Below are positions 1-11,536 of a stretch of DNA of 64,000 nucleotides, piece after piece. The stretch's first letter is position 1; every line of letters starts with the position of its first letter. Under the pieces are notes generated by a model that saw nothing but the letters and a program-made list of their open reading frames with translations, ran no database searches and was not told the origin of the DNA. Source of the stretch: Drosophila pseudoobscura (taxonomy: Eukaryota; Arthropoda; Insecta; Diptera; Drosophilidae); assembly GCF_009870125.1 (NCBI RefSeq), contig NC_046680.1, positions 4,092,001 through 4,156,000 on the forward strand, in the 5' to 3' direction. A program made the position numbers and the translations under genes.

Positions 1-3000
1 ACTGGCCACACATGTATTTGGTGTGGGCTTCGTCTTCGGCAGCCGATGCCGATGCCGAGCAGATGCTGCTCAACCGTTAACTCGTGTGTGTTTTCACCGA
101 AAAAAAGATGAAAAAAAGTCAAAGGGCACGAAAGGGTGCCGGAGACTGGGGGCGGTGGAGGGGTGGTGTTGCTGTAGGAGGTGTGTAATTGGCGACACCT
201 TTAAGTGCCGACCTTGTCATGCTCGCTGGCGTCGTCTAATTCAGGCCGGGGTTGTTCTTCATCAGCGCGTCGACATCACCATCGCCACTGCCACTGCCGG
301 CGTCTGCGTCTGTGCGCATGCGTCGCTGTTGGCATCGACATCGACGCTGGCGCTGGCGGAAGATGAACGATGGTGGCAGAGGAGTCGAGTCTCCTCGATT
401 CGCTGGAAGCTTGAGAAATGAGCTCATGCTCGTTCTGGTTCGTTCATTTGCATATCAGGAATTCCTGGGAATTATAAAGGCAAGGAGCAACAGCAACAGC
501 AGCCGCTAATGTTCTCCGTGGCCACGCCCTCAAAAAGGGTCACTTCTTGAAGATTGCCAAATAGAAGCAGGTATCAGTATTGGCAGACGAGACAAATGTT
601 GCAAAATAATTTATTTGTGTGAATATTTTGTGGGAGGCGTTGCTCTACATATCACTTGAATGCAACAGGCAGCACCGAGGTTTGCTTGGTATTTGTCCCT
701 CGGCTCCGGCTCCAGCTCCGGCACCATCGACATCGACCCTATCCGAAATCCAAAATCGCTTCAAAAGTCAATCAAAATTCAGAGGGCGATCGGCGCTTTT
801 GAGGGACGCATTGCGCCTGCCAAGTGGGCAAATGGCAGCCACTTGGTGGCGCCGTTTCTAGCGTTTTTGCGTGAAAATTCAATACGCAGCGCGTGTCTAA
901 AAACAGATATTGGCGGCAGATACCACTGCGAGTGGGTTGATCGTGGGTGGACGGCGGATCCGCAGGAACGATCAACTAGCTGGCTGACTGGGGGCTCCTC
1001 CACGTCATGTAATACTTATCGATTGGGTAAACGGTTTCTGCCAGGGCGCATAAATTTTGTCAAGAGCTGATTGACAAATGTGGGCCAACAGGAAGCCCCA
1101 GCTGATCGACATTCACTAAATAAAATGCCTAGTCGCCCACTCATTCATGCTGCAAATTCGTTTGCTTCTGCAAATCAATCTTTCTCCTATCATGTAAGCC
1201 TCGACTATAAGTACAAACAAACGTATGAGTATGAGATAATAATCAGGTTTTCGTTTACTGTGACCGATTCGTGGAAAACGTTAACCATTTAAATATACAT
1301 ATGTATGTATATAATCACAGATAAGCTAATTGACAACCCACCAACACCAACATGTCCAATAAAACAGCATTAGCCAGTAATTCGTCTTTGACGCCAGTAT
1401 GAATCTATACATACTTATGTATATTCTTGATCAGCATCAGCGTTTGGCAGTGCATAACATACGCGTATACATATGTAATCTTTAACTATATTCCAAGCTC
1501 TTTCCCCAGAAACTAGTTTTGGCCAGCTCTTGTGTTGTAGGATCATAATCGCAGAAAATAGACAGCAACATTTGCTGCAACAGCTGTTTGACCAGCAGGC
1601 CACAGCCCCACAATGACCGAGTCCCCCAGTTCCAGTTCCCAGTAGTTCGGGCTCCTGTCCGTAGCATCGGGTGTTCCACTTTCGCAGTTATCCAAAACTC
1701 ACCCAGCAGGAAGTATTTGCATTCGCCACTCGGGAGGCGTCCACAGAAAGCGAAAGGAAAGTAATCATCCAGAGCAGTACAGCTACCATAGCACAACGAA
1801 TGCTATAGACACGCACGGGCCAGGGGCGGTAGGGGCCACCGCGTATTTATCACAACAAATATCCATTATGCAATTGGCCATGTCTGAAACTAGCAATTGG
1901 CCACAAATGCAGCAACGTCCGAGCGCCGGCTGGGGCAGGATGGGAATGGGAATGGAGGCGCGGTGCGCCCTCAGACGCAGAAAGGCACACTGGCCTACAT
2001 GTACATACCACCGAGCAGACTCCACTCATGCTCCCAACTTTACCGATTCGCACTCATGCGGAGCAGCGGGGATTGTTAACAGTTTTGTCAACAGAGTTGC
2101 AACAGTTGGTTGCAACATGCAGCGTGCAGCGTGCAGCGTGCAGCGTGCAGCGTGCAGCGTGCAGCGTGCAGCATTCAGCATGCATTAGCTACTTTAATGT
2201 TATATCAGGGACAGAATGGGAATCTACGCATCGAACACCTGTTAAAATCATGTGAGGCATTACCGTTAAGTAATTGCCCGAAATGCGTTTTATTGCTAAT
2301 TTCATTTATCTTATGTGAAGCGCGTCTCGTACGTGTTTCGTGATTTGATAACGTCAATATGTACACACGATGCGACTATATATTTTAAATATGTACATGC
2401 ATACATATGTACATATTTACTTGTGTGCTCTTTCTCTCTCCTGTAATTTCCATGCTGACCCATATTACATACATATGTACATGTATGGTATATGCTATTG
2501 TAACGTTCAAGGTCGTACTCTCAAGATGTCTTCAACCTGATATGGAAGGGACTGGGATTAGTGTGACAACCTCGATGTGACAATTCGATGCCGTCTCTCC
2601 AACGTTCACTTTTCGATGTTCAGTGCTGATCTCTTCAGAAGGCCGCTAAGTGACCCGTACCGTTCAATAGTGATGTCTGCATATGGCTGTGCTACTTGGT
2701 CGTTCACTTGGAATGATTTCCCATCCCTTCCCATCCCATGCAATCCCCTCCTTGCTACTTTTGCTACTTCGGCGCGCGGGCAGAAGGCCTGGCCACATAG
2801 TCGCGATTATGAAATTAATGTAATTTGTATCATATTTCACAAAACATCACCGAGCTGCTACTGTAGTACAACATCATTGTCTCTGCCGGCGACAGTCAAA
2901 GTTCGATTGTCTGCGTCATCCGAATGCGTCTTCATTGTCGTTTGCCAGCAAGTGAAGCATGGACAGACGACGCGACGTCAGCCCAGCGCGGTCCTAACCC

Positions 3001-3240
3001 TCGTAAACAGAAGCGGCCAGAAGAGTCAAAAAGATTTGTATGAACGTACATACATATGTATGTACCTCGTACGTACATACATACACACCTATCTGTTAAC
3101 AGTCGTCCACTTTTGCCGTTGCTGCTGTCTTGCGCATGCGTCCCCGTCACGTTTGTCTTGCGCAGCGCAGTCGCCGCCGCCCGTGGTTCGACTCGGCTCG
3201 CTGTGGCTGCGGCTGTGGCGCCTGCATTGGGGGGTACGAG
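1..3240. other. Intergenic DNA upstream of the first cuticle-type gene
   Basis: No convincing coding exon was seen in either strand; the open frames are short, overlap on both strands and lack splice or family signals. It contains low-complexity patches (GC-rich Asp/Arg-like coding shadows near 250-370, a 7-base tandem repeat near 2,118, and palindromic ACATACATATGTATGT-type runs near 3,045-3,085). It probably holds regulatory DNA for the gene starting near 3,275, but no specific enhancer can be named. Confidence 0.5.
2118..2166. repeat. 7-bp tandem repeat (TGCAGCG), about 7 units
   Basis: TGCAGCG is repeated head to tail about seven times, the last unit ending in A. It is bounded by related TGCAACA and TTCAGCA variants, as in a slippage-born minisatellite. 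It lies in non-coding DNA. Confidence 0.9.
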
Positions 3241-3277
3241 TATAAAACAGATGGGTCGCCAGCCTGTGGTTATCAGT
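3241..3277 (+). promoter_or_regulatory. TATA box and initiator of the His-rich gene
   Basis: TATAAAA at 3,241 is followed by TATCAGTCAG, a close match to the arthropod initiator TCAGT, with the likely +1 A at 3,275. The spacing of about 34 bases and the downstream ATG at 3,374 fit a focused, developmentally regulated promoter as used by cuticle genes. Confidence 0.75.
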
Positions 3278-3373
3278 CAGCGGCAGGCATTCACAGTGCT
3301 TCGGTTTTCGCATTATACGTTACGTTACTAGTATTTCCAGTGTAGAAGAGCTCGTGATTTCATTTGACCAAAT

Positions 3374-4459
3374 ATGTCCGCCCTGAAAGCATTCGTAAGT
3401 GTTCAGCAACCAGAGGATGTGATGTGAGAAAGGATCAAGTTCATCAAGTGATTGAAACAAGTGGTTAGATGTGATGAGGTCTAAATACAAAGGACAACTG
3501 TGCAGAGGCTCTGTTTTTCATGTTTCAATGATAAAACTCCAGACTGGAAGATCTTTAGATATGAAGATCCGCAAAGAATTCGATTAACTCAGAAAAGTTC
3601 CAGTTCAAGCTTCATTTATCCTATTCATGCACCTCTTTCAGATCATGTTCGCCCTATTGTCCGTGGCTTACTGTGCGCCCAGCCCAGGCTTCTTCGGCAA
3701 ACAGTGAGTATATCAACTAATTATATACGAGTACTCGTACCAGATCCGTAAATAACCAGCACCAGTCGATAAAAATGGTTATTTCCGATTCGTATGTGCT
3801 TTTAAACGCTGGCAGTGAGATAGATATGAAATATGCATTCGATTATTGAGCAATCGAACGCTAATGGCACTTCGGCTGATTAGCACCGATACGATCCGAT
3901 TCACTTTCCGCCGTAGAGGAATTTCCCAGGCTGCGATTGGCACTCAGTTCATTATAATGCGCCCATAATTTGCTGACTTAATTGCTAATTCCGAGCATCG
4001 ATCGTCGCGGTTGTTGTCTGCTGCCTGCTGCCAAGTGACAATCGACCATTGCTGACTGCGATCGGCAGGGTTCAAGCAACTGAAGTAGAGTTGACAATCT
4101 GATTAGCTAATACGCGAAACGACGAGTGCCAATTGCTGATAGTCAAGTCTAGCCTCCCAGCTCTTGGACTGATTTCACTTTCATGTTTCCAATCAATTCG
4201 CAGCGAACATCATACGATCCATGTTCCATACAAGGTTCACACGGTTCACCACCATCATGTACAGAAGATTCATGTTCCGGTGGTAAAGCACGTGCCGATT
4301 TACAAGGAGGTTCCTGTTCACCACGTACACCACGAGGAGATCCTCCCAGTGCCCGTTCACGTCCATCACGAGGAGGTGCCAGTCCATCATGTCTACGAGG
4401 ATCATCACGATTACCACAAGGGCTGGAGCTCAGCGCACCATGGACACGGCTGGATCTAG
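3374..4459 (+). CDS. Secreted His/Val/Pro-rich repetitive protein (cuticle-like)
   Basis: Three coding exons: 3,374-3,394, 3,642-3,703 and 4,204-4,459, joined by GTAAGT/TTTCAG and GTGAGT/TCGCAG introns. They total 339 bases and encode 112 residues. The first two exons make a signal peptide (hydrophobic IMFALLSVAYCA, cleavage near APS). The mature part is low-complexity, with tandem blocks such as VPVHHVHHEE and HVPVVKHVPIYKEVPV, then HHDYHKGWSSAHHGHGW. Histidine is very frequent and Cys is confined to the signal. This is typical of secreted insect cuticle or vitelline-type structural proteins that crosslink or bind metal, but it carries no Rebers-Riddiford chitin-binding consensus. Exon 1 of only seven codons, interrupting the signal peptide, is the arrangement common in fly cuticle genes. 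A TATA/Inr promoter lies about 100 bases upstream and AATAAA about 100 bases downstream. I do not recognise the exact orthologue; function is inferred from composition only. Confidence 0.82.
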
Positions 4460-4555
4460 GTCGTCAGCCCCACCAAAACGCTCCACCAAACCAATAAAAC
4501 CCAGCCCAACCCTCCTGACTGTAAATATTATACAATTCCTAAGTTAATGATTGTA

Positions 4556-4561
4556 AATAAA
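4556..4561 (+). terminator. Poly(A) signal of the His-rich gene
   Basis: AATAAA lies 97 bases after the stop codon in the expected strand, followed by a T/G-rich stretch. Confidence 0.7.
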
Positions 4562-4644
4562 CTGAATTCGATTGTACGTATACGCTCTGGATTGGATCTC
4601 ACATCTCCCATTCGGCCACTTCGTACCAGTCCCATGCAAGATTA

Positions 4645-4982
4645 TAATTTGCAGTTGCACTTGACCTTGGGCAGCGTCTAAAGACGGCAATTAAGCCGGA
4701 GTTTTGCAAGAACGACTTTCACAAAGCACTCACTCAACCAGCTCCATCTGAGGTCAACCGCCAGCAGGCCAACGCTTGGTCTGCCCAACCAGTACACTAC
4801 GCGTGTTGTAAGCCAAGGGCGGAGCACGCCACATTCCGGTTGCATGACATAGAGCGGCACTCCGAGCTGATACTCGAAGTTCCTAGTTCCCCACCACACC
4901 ACTCCCGATATTACAGCAAGATCAGGAATTTGCTCGAGCAAGAGAATGGCCTCAGCATCATTCCACTCACTTCTCACTTTTA
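4645..4982 (+). other. Unassigned open frame, readable on both strands
   Basis: A stop-free plus-strand frame follows an acceptor-like ATAATTTGCAG and ends in TAG at 4,982. The opposite strand also has a 133-codon ATG frame (5,079 to 4,678) in the same codon register. The minus-strand product is Trp/Leu-rich and the plus-strand product is polar. Neither matches a family I recognise. The minus frame would overlap the probable 3' end of the neighbouring cuticular gene. It could be a decayed gene or an exon of an unrecognised gene; chance openness is also possible. Confidence 0.25.
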
Positions 4983-5038
4983 GTTGCCTGGCAGAGGAAA
5001 ACCAGCTCTTAAGCTCTGATTCTTTGACCAACATGCAT

Positions 5039-5044
5039 TTTATT
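5039..5044 (-). terminator. Poly(A) signal of the C-x5-C cuticular gene
   Basis: AATAAA on the minus strand, 136 bases past the stop codon of the gene ending at 5,180. No closer canonical signal was seen. Confidence 0.55.
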
Positions 5045-5179
5045 CGGCGCCAACAACAGAATTTCAAATCAATTTTCACTAATTGAGAACATAGGGCGAA
5101 GCGTTAGGTTGGGGAAGCTGCGGGGAAGGGAGATAGAAACGATAGGGATAGAATAGAATCTTCATCACCCCAGATTGCT

Positions 5180-5753
5180 CTAGTGGCAATAGGGGAAGTT
5201 GGGGCACTCGTGTGGAGAAACTCCGGCCGGGTAAAGACGCTCTGTCCAGCCTGGCAGCGGAGGAGCCGCCACAGGACCGCCAGCGTGTCCGGCATTCACG
5301 TCGCAGTACGGATAGTTGGGGCAGGTCTGGGGATTGACACCAGCGGGATATTTGTCTCCGCCTGCAGCAGGCGCAGGTGCCGAATTCCAAGAGGGCTGTG
5401 GTTGTGGCTGCCATTGCGGCTGCGGCTGCCACGTTTGAGGCTGCGGCTGCCACTGGGGTTGCGGCTGCCACGTTTGCGGTTGTTGCTGCCATTGTGGCTG
5501 CGGCTGCCATTGATTCTGCGGAGCTCCCCACTGCGATTTGGGGCTGTGCAGTCGCTCGTTATCACAGATTGGGAAGCCGGGGCAGTCCTGCGGGTTCACG
5601 CCGGCCGGATACTGCGCTGCAGGTGGATGCTGGGGCTTGGCCAGAGCCAAAGCCAGACAGGAAGCGAACAGCTGAATGAGAGCCGAGATGATTGGTTGCT
5701 TCTTGGAAGAGGAGGTCTGGAGGCATGGACCCACTTACCAGCTTGAAGAACAT
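5180..5753 (-). CDS. CPCFC-type cuticular protein, three C-x5-C repeats
   Basis: Two coding exons, 5,739-5,753 and 5,180-5,671, with a 67-base GTAAGT...TTCAG intron, give 168 residues. Splicing after five codons creates a clean signal peptide, MFFKLLFASCLALALAKPQ; unspliced frames do not. The mature protein holds three copies of YPAGVxPxxCPxxPxC: CPGFPIC near residue 37, CPNYPYC in the second half and CPNFPYC at the C-terminus. Each has two Cys spaced by five residues, the hallmark of the CPCFC cuticular family. Between repeats one and two sits a Trp/Gln/Pro block built from QPQPQWQPQPQTW units encoded by GCTGCGGCTGCCA-type repeats. The family is known as chitin-cuticle structural protein with two or three such repeats; the expanded Gln/Trp linker looks lineage-specific. 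A TATA box lies upstream on the same strand. Divergent overlap with another gene is not seen. Confidence 0.88.
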
Positions 5754-5884
5754 CGGGACGAATGTTTGTGTGGGGTTGCGAGTGGCGCGAGATTGGCTTT
5801 GGCTGGCAGGGAATAATCCTTGACCAAATTGGACTATGAGTCGATAGCTTAAACTTCCAATTAGGTTCTGTTCCTGGTCAGCGC

Positions 5885-5924
5885 TGCACTGTTGCTGCGG
5901 TGAGCAGCCATCAGGCTTATATAG
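5885..5924 (-). promoter_or_regulatory. TATA box and start region of the CPCFC gene
   Basis: On the minus strand CTATATAAGC spans 5,924-5,915 and is followed about 30 bases later by ACAGTGC, an initiator-like sequence near 5,890. The inferred 5' UTR is about 135 bases. Confidence 0.65.
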
Positions 5925-5953
5925 CGGATGCTGGTGCAGGCTAGAACCGAGTC

Positions 5954-8103
5954 GAGTCTGGTCTCACTCTCAGTCTCAGTCTCTCGGTCTGAATCGGTTT
6001 CACTTTCATTGGCGGCTCGTAGCGGCCGTGGCAATTGCTGGGGCTGTGGTTGTTGCTTTTGTAGTTGACTGATCTCGCGCATATTTTACTTGATTGGCCC
6101 AACAGATTATTATGAGTCTTTGTTGCAGAGCGCGAACAAATAAATCGAACGGGGCCGGCTGGAGGTACGTACCGCCGAATCGAGAGCATGCATGCAGTAT
6201 GCAGGTAATGTGCTTAAGCACTCACTGTGCGAACACATACTTGTGCAGACAGACTTCTACGAATAGCATAGATATATTGTATGAAGGAATGGTGTATATA
6301 GTGCATGTATGTACATATATATTCATACATAGGTATGAATATCGAGTTACAGACATGCCGTCATTAGCAATGAACTAAGCCCCAACTTGCCGTTTGGCCA
6401 AAAGAAATCTCTGGGCTGTTTTTGTATTTTGACAACTGCGCGTTGGCGTATGGCCAATTTTCAATTGCCATTTGCCAGTCGCTGTTGTTTCTACTTTTAT
6501 TACCGGCCCTTGTCTCGCCTCTGCCTATGTTGGGGATCAGTTCGTGAATCACTTTATTCAGAGCTTTTCGGATAGGATCGTGTAAGAGGCCATCGCCTTG
6601 GCATGCCACATGCTGCCGACGCCTGCCTGCCTGCCCGGAAGGCAGTGCCAGCAGCCCATGTCATTGGAAACTGGTTTCAGTGCAGCGAACTTGCACTAGA
6701 TCTTACTTCTCGCTTAATGCATAATACACGTATTCGAGAGGTGGCCTGAGGTTCACTTCTATGCTAGGGTTGGGCGATATGTGGCTATACTCTGGCTATA
6801 TGATATGAAATTTGCAAGTATGTACATGTCCTGCATATGCGTTGATTTCAATAATGGATTTGAATTCAAGACCTTTTCCCTTACTTGTTCTTCCATCCCT
6901 AGTCTTGTTTTCCTTTCGCCTTTGGCAATTCTGTCTTCCATAACCCGTTATTCTGTCGGCGTTGGAACGGATTTCTATTCCACAAACGCATGCGCAGCGC
7001 CAGTCCACTCGAACCGCGGAAGTGGAGGTGGAATCAACTTACGCACCAACGCGCGCGGCGACTTCCTGGGCTGGCTACGTCACAGACACAGAGCCGATGC
7101 AGAATTCGATGGAAAACTCAATTACATGGCATGAAAACCGCAGTGCCACACAAATTATGAGCTAATCAGGCAGCACCCATTGCCACAGGTCGCAGCAACA
7201 CGACACACAAGCACATGTGTGCATGAACATGTTATAAAGACGGACGTGGACAGGCGGACGTGCCCAATTGTTGGCAACAGTGTAACAGATTTAGTTTAAT
7301 TCTTATAATTTGTGCTTGCCGCCAGCCATTGCCAGGAATTTGCGCGGGCGCGGCACAGCATAGCCAGTCCAGTCCAGTCTAGTCCCGCAATCGCCGCCTG
7401 CCTGTTCTGCTCTACAACTTGTAGGTGGTCGACGCTGGTATGGCTAATGCGTTGTGGTACGTTGCTCCAACGCCAGCCGATCGATCTCGTTAGCCTTGAT
7501 CAATGGCCCGGAAAAAATAGAATAGAGAAAAATAAAAGCCAGCGAAATTCAAATGGTTGACCGTTCGCAAAGTGCAGTCTTTGTAGCCAGTCTCCAGCGC
7601 GGCATAGCCCTGGCTGGACCAAAAGCATCCATGTGTTTGTTCTCGCGCTTGTAAGCTGATATTGGCTGGTGCTGGTGCTAATGCTGCTGCTACTGCTGGG
7701 TATATCGCGACTGTTTTCAAGTTTTCCTTTTTTGTCACCCGGCGCGTTTTAAATTATTATGCCATTAGTTGTCGCCTTATTTTTGTCAAGATTTTAATTA
7801 TCTATTTCCTTCTAAGCTGACAGCTCCAGTGCGAGCTCGGGGTGTGGTGCCAGCCAAATGCATAGGTGGGTGGCGTGGCCGCTTGGTTTATTACCATTAG
7901 AGAAAGCGGCTGAAAGGAGCTTTAGATGCGACTTGCAAAAAATGTAGTCAGTTCAATATCTGCAATTTGACATTTTTTTTTCAGGCTAACAGAAGTAAAT
8001 CTTTCCATTTTTCTTACCAACAAAGTGTTAAATTAGTAAACTATTAAGCAAACAATGTAAAAACTTTGCTCAACTCGCGCCTAAAGCTTATGAGGGCGAT
8101 CGT
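5954..8103. other. Intergenic DNA between the CPCFC gene and Lnp
   Basis: No exon-like frame with family similarity or splice context was found. The short frames here are isolated and overlap on both strands. TA-rich ACATATGTA-type runs occur near 6,300 and 6,800, and CTGCC repeats near 6,630. The right end should include the Lnp 3' UTR, though no canonical AATAAA was located with confidence. Confidence 0.5.
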
Positions 8104-9632
8104 TTAGGAGCTTGATGCTTCTTCAGCTTTGCCGTCGCAAGCTCCAGCAGCTTCTACAGCTTCGGCTTTGCTGTCGACCTCGACCACTCCAGCAGCTTCC
8201 TCAGCTACAGCCTCAGTAGTTTCAGTCTCCATTGCTCCTATTTCGGTCACAGTTGCTGCACTTTGGGCACTGGGATTGGCCTCAACATCCTCCTTATCAA
8301 TGTCATCCGAAGGCTCATCTTGTAACAAAGCCCGGCGCGACAGTTGCTCCTTATCTGAAAGATAAGTGGAAGTGGAAGTGGAAGAAGTGGAAAATGCAAT
8401 AATTTCGCTACCAGAGTCGTAGTCATCTGATGAATCGCTGCCGGAGCTATCGATGCGATTGTTTGAAGGTGGTGTTTGCTGATTTAGTGAGAGTCGAGGA
8501 GCCACTGGTCGCTTCTTGCGCGCTGGGTTCAAAGCATTGCAAAAGGCACAACGAAATGAAGTGAAAACATATTCATCCTCCGGCAGCATACCTATTGGAG
8601 GAGCAACACAATTCGACAGTAGAGTGTCGGACGTAACACATCAATTCAATTCTCACCGTTATGGCCATCGCACTCTTTGCAGATCATGCCGTAGCGAATC
8701 GGAGTGTCTCCTACAATAAAGTCTACAATACGGTCCACTGCGCTACGTGACCGGTTCTGATCTACCACTGGAAAAGGCGTACGCCGACGCAGTTCCTGCA
8801 CTGCGCCCACATTCGGAGATGCTGACGTCATCGACTGTGTCGAGCTGTTTAGATTGTTGTTGTTGACGTTGCGGTAGACGCTCCTATACGGAGTCAACAA
8901 TCTCTGCTGCGTACTGGCTCCTGGCAGTCTTGCTGCAGGTTGTGGCGTTCGTTGAGGCTGCATTGCGGGGGAACGACTAAACGACTGGTTTAACTTCCTG
9001 TCCCCGAAGCGTTCCAGGAGATTCACTGCCACCTGTTAAACAAAAGAACGAATAAGACAAGCAATTGACATCCAGTGGCCATATTGGGCTGCACTACCTT
9101 GTAGGTCTCTTTGTCCATGACCTGCTCTAATATCTTTTTCTTCTTCTCCTTCAGCTGGGCTAGCTTATCGCCATTTTTGTTGAGCTTGCGCTGAAAGTAC
9201 CACGTAAACATCTGCCGCATGAAGACGATGCTAGAGTGCAAAAAATCAGAGATTTGAGTTGGCGCGTCATTTCTGTGATATCATCAAATCACTGCATTAC
9301 TCACATAACGGGGAACAGGAGCAGCGGTACCAAGTACACGATGCGCTCTTTCCATGTCGGTGGAAAGTAAAAGCAACACCATAATCCAAAACCAACGATG
9401 TATGCGCCAATTGTGATTCCTAGAAAGTTCGTGACGAAGCTCCGCTTCCTCTCTTGAGTATTTATCATGTATTTCTCCAGGTCTTTGATCTGTACTTGCA
9501 GGGCCTCCAGAACCTCCTCCGTTGATTTTTCCTTCTATAATTAGAATCATGGGCACGTCATATTTTAATATGCATGCAAAAAGTTTGTTTTGCCCAAATA
9601 CGAACCCGAAATTTCGACAAAACGAATCCCAT
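8104..9632 (-). CDS. Lnp: Lunapark, ER three-way-junction protein
   Basis: Five coding exons (9,606-9,632; 9,305-9,534; 9,098-9,230; 8,657-9,032; 8,104-8,591) join in phase to 417 residues. The start MGFVLSKFR has Gly2, as in N-myristoylated lunapark. Exon 2 encodes a coiled coil (KSTEEVLEALQVQIKDLEKY) and two hydrophobic segments (FLGITIGAYIVGFGLWCCFYF and IVYLVPLLLFPVII, overlapping the exon 3 join), the hairpin pair that sits in the ER membrane. Exon 3 is a Lys-rich second coiled coil (LAQLKEKKKKILEQ). The cytosolic part is Ser/Pro-rich, then a C4 zinc ribbon split by the last intron: CKEC in exon 4 and CAFC in exon 5, the lunapark signature. The tail is acidic and Ala/Glu-rich. Lunapark stabilises ER tubule junctions with atlastin and reticulons. 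All key Cys are present and no frame breaks were found. Confidence 0.93.
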
Positions 9633-9754
9633 CTTGGAGTTTTCGATTTTTAACTGGACGTGCTCAAACTTTAAACATTTATTTTTATATTTTGCTATTA
9701 AACTGCCCGCCGCCTTGCAATTATTTTTTGTTTGTTGTTGGTAATATTTATGTA

Positions 9755-9815
9755 TAAAATATACGGTCTGACCCTCACAAATATACCGAAAATACGTCAC
9801 ATTTTCAAAATATAC
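9755..9815 (-). promoter_or_regulatory. Lnp housekeeping promoter (GGTATATTT/GGTCTGAC motifs)
   Basis: Upstream of the Lnp ATG are two GGTATATTT motifs (minus strand) and the sequence TACGGTCTGAC. GGTATATTT matches the fly core-promoter motif Ohler 6. The same set in the opposite orientation precedes CG8079 near 11,340-11,400, which supports reading both as TATA-less housekeeping promoters. Confidence 0.55.
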
Positions 9816-11335
9816 CGATACAACATTTTTTTTAGTATTAGTCGAATTTTTCTTTAACTGAGATCATTCTTTCTGTTCGGTCCAATATTAGCAAAAAAAG
9901 TCAGTGGTGCACCAGTGATACCTATACCCTATATTATTGCTGCAGTCTATGCAGCCGTTCTCTCTCTCTTCCTTCGCTTTCGCCCTCGTTCTTTCTGAGC
10001 CCTGGGCACGAGCAATTCCAGCAGCCTGGACGATTTGCCTGATCTATCGTAACGAAATATAAATTTTCTACTTTTAAAATCCGCCAAATTTTGATTTCTC
10101 GGCCTCCAATCAAGTCCAAATCGTTTAAAAGCTGTGCCGAACACATCATATGCAAGCACAATTTTTTTTTAGTTTTCCCGGGTTTTTTGATTTTTGTTAT
10201 CCATTTTCGATCAGGTTTTTTGATTTTTGACCATCTGAATGTATGTATTAAAAGAAAATAAATGCTTTGTGACCTGTGAATATATATGTTGTATTGCTAA
10301 CTTCTGCTTGAAACTAACAGCCTTTCTAGAACCCTATATGTGAGATAATTTCATCTTCTGTAGAGTAAAAAGTACTATGGCACATGTCGGCCAGTAAATA
10401 TGTTATACTTGTGTGAAAATATGATTCGTCCTTTTTGTAAATTTCCCAACATTAGCTGCCCTGAGCCGCTTGTTCTGACTTTGAAGTTTTTTTAGGATCA
10501 TGTGGGCTGGCAGGCGCACGCCATGACGAAAAATCCATTTCAAGCTAACTTTCAGCACTGATCAAGTTCATTTTTTAAATGTTATTCAAAAATCATACTG
10601 AACTGCAGTAGGGCCTTTTTATTTTCATTTTCCGCTTAAAAAATTTCGCAACAAAAATTTCAAAAATATTTGTATCTGCGTTCTGCGGGCAATATAAGAA
10701 TATTTTATATGCATATTTTCATATTTTAACACGTTACTAAAATGCCAACATGCCGTTTTTGTTTGTTTGAGCCTTGATCAATCGCTAGACAGGAAAAGTG
10801 TTTTTAATCATATTAGTGACCACAGTTGATATACAATTATTAACAATTTTTGTTGCAGCAACATGTTCTTACTTGATCATTCAGCACAAAAGTTGCCTCA
10901 ACATTCATTTGTATGGACCAGACAGGCAACATTCCGAATACCCTGTAGAAAAGGATTTTATATAATTGCGGAAATGTTTGTCATCCCACGCTCTCATGAA
11001 TTGACGTGACAACATTGCGATTTTTTTTTTTTAACTTGTTTGTAAATTTATTCATCAATGGGTTAAAACTATGTGGACAGGGCTGGGGGTTTTAGTAAGC
11101 CAGTATTATTCAACGGAATATCAAAATTGAGCAATATTAACGATTCTCTCTTAAGTTTTTTTTTGTTTCACCTTTTTTGCTAAAACCTTTTCTTAGGCTA
11201 ATCCAATAATAGCACGTAGTTTAAATAAACCAGTTAAGTAAAAAATATGTTTATTAATTGGATCAAATTATGTGGGGCTAGCTAGTAATATTCGATGGAA
11301 TATCAAAAGCGAGGAATATGTATATAGAATGTATA
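9816..11335. other. AT-rich spacer between divergent Lnp and CG8079, with a decayed direct repeat
   Basis: No gene was recognised. Two related segments, about 11,058-11,140 and 11,257-11,325, share the order TTAAAACTATGTGG/TCAAATTATGTGG, GGGCT, TAGTA, TATT and GGAATATCAAAA, so an approximately 200-bp unit appears duplicated. T-runs with GGTTTTTTGATTTTTG occur twice near 10,180-10,230. Confidence 0.5.
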
Positions 11336-11339
11336 TATA

Positions 11340-11400
11340 CGGTATATTTTAAAAATGGAACGGTATATTTTGGTATATTTCTTTGAGTCAGACCGTACAT
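11340..11400 (+). promoter_or_regulatory. CG8079 housekeeping promoter motifs
   Basis: ACGGTATATTT and TTGGTATATTT occur in tandem, followed by GTCAGACCGTACATTTTG. This is nearly the reverse complement of the Lnp promoter block at 9,755-9,815. The first ATG in frame lies at 11,537. A 5' start near 11,390-11,420 is inferred. Confidence 0.55.
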
Positions 11401-11536
11401 TTTGACATCATCGACGAAATTTATGTTTTGTTTTGCTATAACTTGTTATATCAACTGCATCAAAATCGAATATTTCTCTGACCTGGCAATTTACACCTTC
11501 ATAGGAAGCCCCCCAAAAAAATTATAAAAACAAAAA

